Below are positions 21,721 to 33,700 of a stretch of 64,000 bases of DNA, in pieces. The notes beneath the pieces are model-generated. The model worked only from the letters and a program-made list of their open reading frames with translations. It was not told the DNA's origin and did no database searches. The position numbers were made by a program, and so were the translations under genes. How positions within the stretch are numbered: the first letter of the stretch is position 1; each line of letters starts with the position of its first letter. Where the stretch lies: assembly GCA_030248295.1 (NCBI GenBank), contig JASANH010000542.1:310001-374000 (forward strand). The letters are read 5' to 3'. The DNA is from Mesodorylaimus sp. YZB2_4 (taxonomy: Eukaryota; Nematoda; Enoplea; Dorylaimida; Dorylaimidae).

Positions 21721-24700
21721 AATCCAATGATTCTATCCAATACCAATGACCAGAAAGTCCAAACAGAAATAAAAGCCATATTTGATAAACGAGTTCGAAA
21801 CTGTGCAAAATTTCCACAGCAAAGTCATATGGAATTTGATGCAAAAATTTAATGGTCAGACACAAAGCACTGCCCACATACATAAATATGATTACGAAAA
21901 TGTCTAGGAACAATTAATGCGTGGTTCTGACACAAATTAGGACTAACACAGGGTTTTGTCATATGGCATAGAAGAATCACTATTTCAATGCCCACATGGC
22001 AACACTTTTTCTGAGTCCTGTTTCACAAGCTTTCAACTCTCGTAAAAATATTTTGAAGCGAAGCACTTGTGTGCGTTGCCCTGAAGAAATATGGTGCGCA
22101 GCCAGATCAGAGTGTTAGTGCGAATAGAATAAAGGTAGATGAGCTAAGTTTAAACAAAGTTCCATCTTTTCGAATATTTCTTTATCGAATCAGTTGTCTG
22201 AGGTAGTGGCGCTATCTGACTGCTGTCTGAGGCAGTGGCGCCTTTTTCGACAAGGTTTATCTGAGCTAGTTTTTAAGTAATCGAGTTCCCTTATTGTATT
22301 TCTGTGTTTTATACATTATGAGTGCGCCCGTGGTGCTTGAGTATAAATAAAGTATGAAATATGAGCCTATCTAAACTTCCCAACTTTGGACTTGCTTTTC
22401 CAAGATAAGTTATAATTGCTGACAGCGGCGGTTAGCGTGCATGTTTCAGTTCTTAACTCAAAAGAAATCAAGTGCCCAGGGTTTGACCCCGCACAAATCT
22501 GGCTGACGTGATACCTTCATACGATTAGCCACTAGAGTAAACGTACCCATGCGAACCAGACTATCTCAAAAATCCGCGGGGGCTTAAAGGGGACCGACTA
22601 AAGTATATAAGGCCGGGTAGTTTCCAGGAGCAATCAGGTCTGCGAGTATGTTTCTCTTCGAAAGTTCCCGATATTGGGGGCTCTATAATCATATGGCAGC
22701 CCTGATAAGATAACAGAGACTGCTTCGCTGCTGCCCGTTTGGTCAAAAATTTAAAATACACGAGCCAGATACTTATAAATCGTCAGGTGAACTTTTTATG
22801 AAGCATTTATCTCTGGAGTGTCCATTTTTTTAGACAATCGAAATTTAAAAGTGGGCATATAAAATTACATTCCACCATCGAATCATTCGATCGATCCAAT
22901 TTGTATTTTGATGCCATTCAATCAGTCCGCTATGATAATTGAATGTGCACTTGAACTAGGATCTAAAAATAACTGCTACTTTTTGATTTGAGTTGCGAAA
23001 GATCCTCTTTGCATCCTCATATACATATTCAGTATATGCCAGAGTGTTTAAAATTCTCGAAGAAAAAACTTCCGTCACTTCAGATTTTGGATGTTCCCCC
23101 AATGTTTTCCAAAAAGCACTGCGGGCCAAGGGGATTGCAGTAAACGTGTAGTTCACCTTGAACATGCTGCGACTGACGATAGGGCCCCGTCTGCTCACAA
23201 GAGAACATTTCCAACCATTAAGTCGAGCTTTGCAAAACCAAAAATTGCAATATGCTCCCAGATGCAAAAGAAAGCTCTGTGCAAAATATTAAAGGCGTCT
23301 GGCCAACTGGTCAGCCGTGGTCAGCGCCTAAAATACTGTGAATTTTTTGAATTCTGGTAGATTTTTTGGAGCTGGTAGCTTAAACTCGAAGCCCGAAACC
23401 CGGAAACCCAGTGTGGAAAGAATCCTGCGTGGTTTTTCCAACTTTTGACTTCCTTACCACACAAAAATTCTAGAATTCGCAATAATTCTGGTGCTGATCA
23501 GTTGGCTAGACGCCCCTAGTATTTTGCACAGCGTTCTTTTGCACCTACAGTATAAACACGTTACAATTTTCGGTTTTGCAAAGTTCGACTTAACGGTTGG
23601 CGATGTTTCCTTGTCAGAACCTCTTATATTAACTGGTGTTTTACGGAATAAAGTGAGCTGTGATACCGTTGCTCAGTAAACAAAATTTTGGAACATGACA
23701 TTTTCATGTTTTTTGAAGGTCAAAGTAGTTTGTTTCGTTGTAGTGTTGTTTAGTTCAGTGTTTAGCAAGGAGTTGTATGATTCGTGCTAAATGCCCTTGA
23801 GTGCGCCTTCGACCTTCAGCATCTTAAAATGGTGAATTGAACTGGTGGCATGTTTCCCTGCCACTCCTTATCGTAAAGTTCTTCTGACTTAATCCCATCC
23901 CGTATCTGTTCCCCGTATCTGTTCAGCATTGTTGGTTGTGGCTGACGGGGAATGAAACTTTTACAAACTAACGAATTGCTGGAGCGTGGAATGCTATGTA
24001 GCCCCAGCTTTCGTCAGGATAAACTTTGAGCTAGCCAAACACAAAATGCGTGCGTTGAGTTATGCGAAAGCATGACCTAAAAAACCGATAAAAAAATTTT
24101 CACAAAAATTTGAGTTTGTTCAGCAAAACCTAATTGATCTTTGCCACTTGAAATCAGCAAAATCAGTGCAATTTTTGCTTTCTCCCTTTAGAATCAGTGA
24201 TGTTCAATGTCTGGGTAAAATACTGTATCTAAAGATAAGCAGGATGTAGCTGGGCTACGCTGCAACACAAATGTAATGTAGGCATTGATGTGCAGGCACA
24301 TACTGTATTGAAGTACCACAGAGCTGAACGTAGAATCCAGTCGCATTTTTGCCCTTTTCAAAGGCTCCTTTTTATGCTAATTTTTTAAAACTTCTGAAGC
24401 TACTCACGCAATGCACGGCTTGGTCGCATTTTTAACTTTATTCGTACCTTATCCCACCCCTTTCAGAGTAATGTACAATAGCTGTTTTCGTGTTCTGTAT
24501 TCGTGAAGTGTTCAGAGACACATGGCGTTTTCACTTTTGAACACCCGCCATTTATAAAAAACGAGACACATTTTACTTTGTATTTCTGTGCTTGCTCGGA
24601 GCAGTGCCTGGCACTTATTGTTAGTGCTCCTGGACAGACATCAAATATTCTCGAATCACCTACCGCTTCAATTTTAATCAATGAAGGCTCAAAGGGGCTC

Positions 24701-26443
24701 CTCGCAGCTGTCTTCTATCCCACTGTTGTGCTTAAACGCAGGGCAAGAACACATTCTAGGAAACGGTTGCCATGGAACTTACGCCAGCTCTATGAAAGCT
24801 TTGAGCCCTACCCTGTGCAAGATCCGACTACGCCGTTTCCCCACGTCCACAGGCTTGTGAGCTTAACAAAAGTGCAACGCAGAAATGCTGTGCCCCCGCC
24901 CCGTCAGCCACGAAGAGTAAAGTCAAACACTGTCGTCTGGTTTGCTAACTAGGAAAGCCTGGCAGGTTTGACGCGTCGAAAAAAAAGTCGAATGCAATTG
25001 TGACTTTTTTGCCGATTTTCAGCTGAAAGTTCGATGACGTTACCGAAAATGACCTTTTGCGCGCCAAGCATGACAGCTTTGCCACGAGTTGGCAGAGGAT
25101 GTGCTGTCCTGTACTGATCTGCTAATCGCAAGTGTAACTTCCGCCAGGCCATCCATTTTGCTGTGCAAATTTATTTATATTTCGCGTCATTTTCCACTCC
25201 TAACGTATTTTCCCATCTGTCTGCTAGAAAAACATGATTTTGCGTTTCGACGAGCGCGCAATGGGTTTGTGTGTTTTTCACTGGCCGTCCTCGTCATTTA
25301 CCATCTCTCGAGGTCGCCATCAGTCTTTTCCTCACTCCTTGCCTGGCCGACCTTTTTTGCATATCATCCTGTTTAATCCGGATTGATCAAATGTGGCGTT
25401 GCGCCGATTTTACCCGTTTTTCGTATTCCCTAAAGATTCACTACAATTTGCCAGACGTTCCGTCGTTTGTCGTTTTCGACCAGGGATTATCGAATTGCTA
25501 CAATTTCCTTTTAGTCGCTCGCTCGCTCGCTTTCGCATTGCATGCAAGAGAAAACGATTTGTACTTAGCATTTTTCTTGCCATATTTGCCGAGTCTCGAG
25601 CGTGTACGGCCGTCTCGAGCACCCGTACATAGATAGGGGGCGTAATGAAAAGGAAAGGGGAGGAAGGAAGAAGAAGGGAAAGGGTGTGTATTAGCTGTTC
25701 CTTGACGCGAGTTTGAAGAAAATCATTAGGTGTACATTCGAGAAGGCCTGTCTCGCTCAACCGCGGGAATTCCTATTGAACAGCACAGCCTGGCTTTGCT
25801 GGCACGTTTCATCACCTATCGAGCCACATATTGCAGCCACTGACGAGTAGAGCTTATATTTACCTTTTCGCTCAGTTTAGCATAGCTTGAAAACAAAATG
25901 TGGCTGTCTTTCAAAATATTTCAAGCCTGGATTAAATCCGGTTTTTCTAAAGTTGGTGACGTTTGCTTGCTGTTCGTGCTCACTGCGACAGCTATTGTGC
26001 GAAGCGGCATTCCTGTGACGCTCAACATCGTGTCAGAGGCGTTGACTGGGGACGGGGTGTACGTCAAAAGAATAAATTCCATTTGGTTTTCGGCAATGCA
26101 ATAGGATTCGGCTCGACGGAAACCACTTTCGGTCAATATCTAGTCAGAAAAGGGGGTTTATGAAGAGTGAGAAGTTCTGTCACTATTTTTCCTTCGCTTC
26201 GATGAGGTGGACAGGATTTTAGTAGAGAAAACTTTTTGTAAGTCCCATTTTCCGCCGCTCACAGACAGGCCCCTTTCTTGAGTCGAGAAAACTCGATTTC
26301 GTGTTTTACATCGTCGAGTTATTGGCGAAACTAAACTGCCTAGAAAGAGATTTTCGTAGATTTAACAAAGGTTGTAAAATTGACTAAAATTAGATGAGTT
26401 ACGTTTCATAATTCACGTATTGTAAAACCGGACCGGATTTTAG
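21721..26443. other. Intergenic, no convincing gene
   Basis: The stretch 22430-22490 has weak tRNA-like boxes (GGTTAGCGTG...GGTTTGACCCC), probably a SINE relic. A purine-rich tract (GAAAAGGAAAGGGGAGGAAG and following) lies at 25645-25690. A 149-codon frame at 24503-24952 lacks an ATG. A 68-codon ATG frame at 25898-26104 has no supporting features. Confidence 0.4.
26433..26443 (+). promoter_or_regulatory. Acceptor-like site 8 nt before the DUF229 start codon
   Basis: ccggattttag ends at 26443, followed by ggaattcg and the ATG at 26452. A 3' splice site this close to a start codon fits spliced-leader addition in nematodes. A cis-spliced 5' UTR intron is the alternative. Confidence 0.45.
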
Positions 26444-26451
26444 GGAATTCG

Positions 26452-29400
26452 ATGTCATCAAAAATGAGGACCGTGCGTTTGAAAAATACAGTAACTGTTA
26501 TTGGAGCTTGTGGAATCTGTTTATTATTGATTTTTGCAACGCGACAACATTTTTCGATAACTTTTTCGAAAAATGATCAAGAAGCACCTGCCAAATTCTC
26601 GTTCATTGCGCCGGAGAATACGAATGAGGCGAAAAGTGCCTCAAGAGCTCCCTCCTTTGTCCCACCGAAAGTAAAAATCGTGAAAAAAGAATTTGGAAAA
26701 ATTCAAAACACAAAAACCGAAAAATCAATCGATCAAGAAATACCTCGGCAGAAAGGTCAAGCAGGGTGTCATCTACCCGAATTGGAGATTGATGCACCGG
26801 CGGTCAAGGGTTTTTTCAAACCATCCAAACAGCTGGAATGTTCAGCAGTCGAAAAGAATTGGGTTTATGTTATAAATTCCACATTCTACATCGATCCTGA
26901 TGCTAGCGAGCGTCATGGCGGTGGTGATATTTCGTGCGATTACACATATTTTTGGCGCGTTAACGACACAAACACGCAATCGAAAACTATCGAAAATTTT
27001 GAGTCCGGTTCGAAATTAAAAAGTGATTTTTTTCAAGTTAAATGTAAAATTTCATCTGATGATCAAGCGAAATATTCGAATATTCACGCAGGTATTGTCC
27101 CATCAGAAGATGCATTGAAAAGAGCAGAGGACAAGAAACTGCCGGATAATGCATTGGGTTTGAATGTTTACATTGTCGGTTTCGATAGTTTGTCTCGACT
27201 GACATTTATGAGAAAATTACCCAAATTATACAAATACTTAAAAGACACCATGGACGCCATTGTATTAGAAGGCTATAATATTGTTGGAGATGGCACTCCG
27301 CAAGCGCTGATTCCTATTTTTACGGGTAAAACGGAAGTCGAGCTGCCATTGACCAGAAAAAGATTCCCGAACGCAAAATATGTCAATGTTTATCCATTTG
27401 TCTGGAACGAATATCGAGACGCGGGTTATGCAACTTTGTATGGCGAAGGTAAGCATATTTGTTTGGGTCTGTACATATTTGCTGTTGAGCTAGGTTTGAT
27501 AATATTTTTCAAATGTCTACCTGCTTTCTGTTCTTAAAGTGAACAGAAGATGTTTTGAATTTCCCGCCATTTCCGTCAGAGATGATTGGAGCTCGCGAAA
27601 AATGGCGCAGATCTTTGCATCGGAAGAGTGCAGATCCACAGGTCGACAGGTCTTCAAAAGATTTAGAGCGCGTGTTATGGAAAAAAACAGGGTTCACGTT
27701 TTTTCTCTGCGAATTTGAAAAGATCAATTCGACTTCGAAAAACTACTTTTCAAATAGCCCAAGTCCACTTTGAATAGAATTTCTTTCACGTTTTGGTTAA
27801 GTAGGTCAAATAAATTTAAGAAATTGATGTGGAAAAATTTGGGGTATTTGGTTCATTGAATCGTAATGACTATATTGACAAGAAATATTTTTTCGGTTTG
27901 GTTTTAAATATACCGTTTCGAGGATGCTTATGCTGGAAAAATTTTTAAAAACTCCAGCCTACAGTCTTTTTAGTTTTACTTGTTTAAAACTTTCAGTCAC
28001 TTAAAGTCAAACCTCTCTGCCGGAACCTGGGCCGTAAAAGTTTTTATAGCGCACAAGTCGTATGATGTAGGCCATATTGACCGAGTAGACGGGTTGAAAA
28101 TAAGTGTATAGGTTGTTCAGTGGTCGTCCTGTATTGTTTACACAGGCCACACATAATGTCGTATAGAAATAGACGATGAAGGAATATTTGCATTTGGCTA
28201 TTCAAATATGCTGATTCATCCCAATTTCCTAGTGTGGTAGTCCTGATGAAATTACGGCAGAATATTTTCTTGCCGATACTTATAAAAAATAAACCATAGT
28301 GAACCATTGAGTTGGCTGCGTATTGGGTTTCCCGCTGAGAAAGCTGCGGCCTTCCCATGAGGGTCCTATCGGATTTCCTTTGACGCTATTGGAAAATTAT
28401 CTTTTTATGACGATGAATAGGTAGTTCCCAATCTCGCCAACTTCGAGTCGATATGATGAATTGTGCACTTGCGCACTTTTGAATTACGGCCCTAATCGTA
28501 AGAATCATTCTCGACTCTCGAGAAAAAAAAGGCACATCGATGTTCACGGGTCTGCGAGAAGAAGAATTTACGAAAAACTTCACCGCCAAGAGATTGGGTT
28601 TTCCTTTGACGTGAACCTAAGTAAAATCAATGCCATATATCAACGCCTGACACACGATCAATGCACTGTTTGGGAGCTCTTCTCACAATGGGAAAGAAAC
28701 GGAGGCAAAAGTCACCGTGTTCTCGAAAACGGACGTGCATAAAGTTTTGTTGTTTTAGATGCGGCACGTGTGGGCACATTCACGTATCGTCTGAAAGGTT
28801 TCGATGCCCAGCCAACCGATCATTACATGCGAACATTTTATACGGTAGCAGAACCAGAAATGCGCAATCATAAATATTTATGTTGGGGCAATGAAGAACA
28901 TCATAAAACTCATTTCGAGTAAGTTGTTTAAAAATTCTGGTGCCAGCAGCAGGGAATTATTGATTTGGAAAGATTGAAACCTGCTTATTTTTGCACTTGA
29001 AAGCTGATACTTTTGCACTTAGCTAATGTGCAGCAGTACCTTTACACCTCCTTTTTACCATATAACGCCTGGCAACACTGAAGTTTTCTCTGCTAGTTTC
29101 ACTGATGTTCTAACGACTAGCCTTATCAATAAGCAGAGGAAGAGGTTACGAAATAAAAATGCGCAGTGACAGACAAAATGATCAAAATGAGTTGGCTATA
29201 ATTTTATATCAGAGTTTTCACTGTGAGCAGGCCAACAGATTGTGAGCCAGCTTGCATGCTGATTTTGGTATTGCGGCTCATATACAGTATACATAGAGGC
29301 TGGGCTATGGGAACTGATATGACACTTCACAGTACAGAATGCAAAAAGCAATGTTCATTTTACAGGATTTGTATGAGTAAGCTTCTGCATTAGATGGCAA

Positions 29401-30432
29401 ATATGCCTGGGTAGGATTAAGAAAAAGTCAAGTCGTTATTTCGCCTTCAGATTTCATTTTTAGTCGCGGGAAGTAATTGACTACTTTTCTAATTTCAGTT
29501 ATGTCCAACATTTCTGGAACGCCTATCCAGAGTCCATAAAAAAATTTGCTTTCCAATTCCACGCATATCTTAGTCACGATGACGTCAATTTTGTGGAAGT
29601 GGCTGACGACTATATGGTACAACACATGAAATTTTTTGTCGAAAACGGTCACTTCAACGATACCATCATCATATTTATGTCCGACCATGGACATCGATTC
29701 GCTGAATTACGAGCTACTCAACAGGGTAAATTAGAAGAAAGGCTGCCATTTTTCTCATTCGCATTCCCACCATGGTTTAAGCAAAAATATCCCGAAAGTG
29801 TGGAAACATTCAAGAAAAATTCTCATCGTTTAACCACGCCATTCGATATCCACGCAACTTTACAATCCATTCTTCATTTCAATCCTAAACCTAAAACGGG
29901 CAATTTGAAAAATAGAGAAATCTCATTATTCGATGAGATCCCCATCGAGCGCACGTGTCAAGATGCTGGTATCGAACCCCACTGGTGCACTTGCTTGGAT
30001 TGGTCGGATGAATCGGTCACTGAACCAATCGTAGAATACATTGCAGATAGTTTAGTACAAGCAATCAACAAGGAGACAGAGCGCGAAAGAAAATTATGTT
30101 CCAAAATTAAATTAGATCGCATCGAAAAAGCATCAAAATATGCTCCAGCATCGGCTGTTCTTAGTTTCATGAAAACAAAAGATAAAGATGGATTTGTTCC
30201 CGACTTAACGGGCAACAGTACAGTTCAGATTGAGTATTATCAGTTGGATTTATGGACTACTCCTGGCAATGCCCACTATGAGGCATCAGCAGCCTGGGAA
30301 AAGCAAAGTAATGAACTCACAATTGATTTGGATTCAGTCCAGCATGTGAACAAGTTCGGTGATCAACCCCATTGCATAATTGACAAAGATTATTTTCTGG
30401 CAAAATGGTGCAAATGTTATGACAAAATTTAG
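26452..30432 (+). CDS. DUF229 family type II membrane protein (sulfatase / alkaline-phosphatase fold), 3 exons
   Basis: Exons 26452-27448, 28759-28918 and 29499-30432 give 2091 nt, or 696 aa. Junctions are GT-AG with matched phases 1 and 2. A short cytoplasmic start is followed by a signal anchor (about residues 12-29). The lumenal domain shows the DUF229 landmarks: IVGFDSLSR (metal-ligand Asp245), GDGTPQALIPIFTGK (nucleophile region, Thr282), and the metal-binding SDHGHR at 447-452 followed by GKLEERLPFF and FPPWF. The family lies within the alkaline-phosphatase superfamily and is strongly expanded in nematodes. Its substrates are largely unknown; hydrolysis of a sulfate or phosphate ester in the secretory pathway is inferred from the fold. 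A second in-frame ATG (codon 5) could also serve as the start. Confidence 0.92.
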
Positions 30433-30678
30433 TATTTATACCGTGGAATGCATTCTGAGAGTCAGTGTAAAGTGATTGTGAAAAGCTAAATTTAAAGAGT
30501 TTCATGTCTCGCAAACCAAAACTTTGATTTCTAGTTTTAGTATGTTTTTAATGATTTTGTACGTTTTTGTCTCTTTAATTTCTAGCATAAAAATATCTAA
30601 AAAAATTTTCTCTTACGAGATTTTCGTCACTCTGTGTGCTCAAACGGGTTTTTTCTGTGGTGCACGTATTTGGTGAAA

Positions 30679-30684
30679 AATAAA
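30679..30684 (+). terminator. Polyadenylation signal AATAAA for the DUF229 gene
   Basis: Canonical hexamer 247 nt after the DUF229 stop and only 17 nt before the end of the convergent cuticlin-like coding sequence. Confidence 0.6.
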
Positions 30685-30699
30685 GCAGAAATTACAGTT

Positions 30700-30705
30700 T
30701 TTATT
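30700..30705 (-). terminator. AATAAA overlapping the stop codon of the cuticlin-like gene
   Basis: On the minus strand the last codons read AGA AAA TAA AAA, so AATAAA spans the stop codon. If used, it would leave a 3' UTR of only about 15-25 nt. No later AATAAA is obvious before the DUF229 3' UTR. Confidence 0.35.
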
Positions 30706-33700
30706 TTCTGCTTCTCTTATAAGCTGCCATAAAAAGACTAATGGAGACAATTGTCATGGTGGCATTAAGTGCTGCATAACTTGAGAAACCTAATACTGAT
30801 AGGCAAATGTCATTTTGTCCATTTTTTCCACCCTGATTTTTCGATCTTAATGATTTTGGAATCGAAAAAACGGATTCTTGTTGAGAGATTGCTAAAAATC
30901 AGAACAGTCGTATATGCTAAATTAGATGACTCTAGAATTTTCGACTTACTGTCTGAGTTTTTTGGATCCAAATCCATGACTGTAATTGGATCGGAAGCAA
31001 CATCGATCACTTCGTCCGACTTGGAATCGCCTTGCGTTGAATTTTGCAAACGAAGTCCATTCCATTCTGCTGTTAAAATCGGTGTTTCAGAAGTGAAGGA
31101 AACATTTTTGCTTCTTTTTCCGCGTTGCGGTTCTTGGCATTGTGGTTTCTAAACGAAAAATTTTCTAAAAACAATTTGTTGCAGACTGTAGTAGAAATTT
31201 ACTGGACACTGCTGACCAGGTTCGCGTACGCCGATGGACACCTGACAGTTAAAATATAGGTTTGACTTGTCAGCGTACTAAAAAGAAAACGTAATTTACA
31301 TATTTTTCTCGCCAGATTCGTGATACTAATCTGAAAATGAGTGTTTTTGGGGCAGGGACAGAAAGTTTTTAATCACAAGATTCACCTTCTGAGCGACATA
31401 ATCAATTCTGCCTCCTTTTATACAGGTTTTTCATTGTCTTTCTATGTACTTTCTCAGTCAGTCGAGATCAGAGATTAGTAATCGCTCAATTTTGGGAAGG
31501 TTAAAAGCATACTTATATTTTTAAAGCTGATCGCATCGAGCTATATGTTAATAAATCCTCATTTCCATGGGAGATGTTCAACTCACTTAGCCTGCATCAG
31601 CTCCTTGCAGGGGTGCACAAAATAACATACTGTCAACAAACCACACAGAGTATTGTTGCGTAAAGTTACGAAAACAGCATCTACTTGTAGTAAGTTGCTA
31701 CAAAACAGGCACATTTTACTCGACACAGTAAAAGACCGTCATAGACTGTGTCAATCAAAGAAGTAAAAGTTTGTTATTCGAATAAGCAACGATTGTGGGC
31801 TGGCAGCACTTTCTAATGAGGATGGCACCCGCACCCGTACTATATTGGGCCAGAAAAATCCAGAAGACAAAGACTAATGGTCTAGGCTGGGCATGAATGG
31901 ATAGCTTCCTATTTTTTTGTCTAAAACCCTTACATTGACTTTCTGCTTCATCGCGGCCGCGGTGGTGCAGCGGTTCGACATTCGTCTCCGTTTGCTTGGG
32001 AGCGAGTGGCTGTATTCGTCACAGGTTCGATCCCCACTGACGGAGGTCGGTTTGCAAACTACACACCTTCGCAGGCTGAGGGTGACTCTCCCCGGCTCCG
32101 AGTGCGGAGATGGAAGCCAAATATCTAGACACTTCGACACCGAATCTTGGCTCTCGAACACGGACAGGGTTCACAGCCCACCCGCCATCGTCCAGGATGC
32201 CCTCATGTGGAGGTCCTCCTAGTGAAGACACACATGGACGCTGCTGTGTGTGCTGGCTTTTTTTATAAGGTTTGGCTGCTGGAGGCATAAGCGGGCTTGC
32301 GCCTACAAAAATTTTTTTGAAATTATTATCATGGCTTCGTGTGCGATAAACAGTTTTGTTCTCTCTCTTGATAATTAAAATTTAACAATCGTAAGCGGTT
32401 GAGTGTAAAAGGAGCCCGGGGAGGAGGATTTCTGTTGGAGCAAGTGACGAGGCCAAACGGGTCCTCAAGCAGTCCAGAACCGAAATGCCCCCGCGCGCGC
32501 CCACCCTCGCGGACCCTCCTAAATTACCGTACGCAAACCAAGCAACATATATACTTGCTGGTCACTGAAACATCAAGTCACCTGGTTGGCGAGACAACAG
32601 CGCCTCCAGTGGCGAAAGCGCACACAAGTGCTGTAAACTACACTTTTCGATTCGGTCCAGTTAGGGAGGGGGCGTAATCAAGCGCATATTTTGAGCCCAA
32701 AATATTTGCAAGAATTTTTTGTATATGTATTCGTTGTAAGTCTTGCCTGCAAGAACGTGTACAGAAATGTTTTTAATTATGGAAGCTTAAAAATTAGAAA
32801 TTGTTGTGCGCAAAGAGGAAGTAGAAATTTTTTGGCCTCTATCGGCCACGCTGTTTTTATGAAGACCTAAAATTTACTTTGTAAGGCAGCGATGAGCGAC
32901 GCTCACTCAGCCTATTTTTGAACGGCAACTAGCGATGCTCTGATTATCTGGATTTAGGGACTCAGAGAAACTCGGAAGCCCCAACCCTTGTCGTATGTTG
33001 CTGGACTGAATGGCAGATCCGAGAGCAATGAGTAAGATCTTGAAAAGAAAACTGAATAACAAAGTGCTAAATAATTATCTGGCTAGATCTCTGGCTTTAC
33101 CAAAAAATTATCAGTTAAAATGATTATTTTAAGCAAAACCAGAAAAAACTGAAGTCACCATACCTTGAATACATGAGATTCTTTTCCAGCCATTAAATCT
33201 CCAATATATTCAAGATTTCCAAGTAAATATTTATCTTGAGCGCATCTGAAATTGCACGAAATCTCCCATTTTTTATGACGACTTTAAATCCTTTGATCTT
33301 ACCCGTTCGAGTCAAGCAAAGAAATGTTATTCCCCGATCCATCCTCTACTGTGCAAGAATGCACAATCATGCAAAATGTGTCCACTGGAAGCGAAAAAAG
33401 AGTGCTGATTAGCTGATGACAATAACGAAAAATGCTTTCTTAGCAAATTTGGGAATAATCACTATGTAGTCTAGCTTCGTAGTCACAGTGACATTTCAAA
33501 GGCCAGCTATTCAATACGTCCTTAGCTTTACTCTAATTGAGAAGTCATAAAGCGGGCAATAATTAGCGTTGATACTTTTAACTGGAACTGAAACTGAAAC
33601 TGAATTTCTCGGTAAAAACTGAATTAAACTGTAACTGAAACTTTTTTAATCGTTTAATCCTCACATTTGTGATCTGCTCTCCGCTGTTCGCGCAAAGTTC

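Noticed and set aside
22430-22500. Degenerate tRNA-like sequence
   Set aside because: Weak boxes and poor stem pairing; probably an old SINE fragment.
24503-24952. 149-codon plus-strand open frame
   Set aside because: It starts at GTG, contains no ATG, and resembles no family. It could be a relic, but it cannot be supported.
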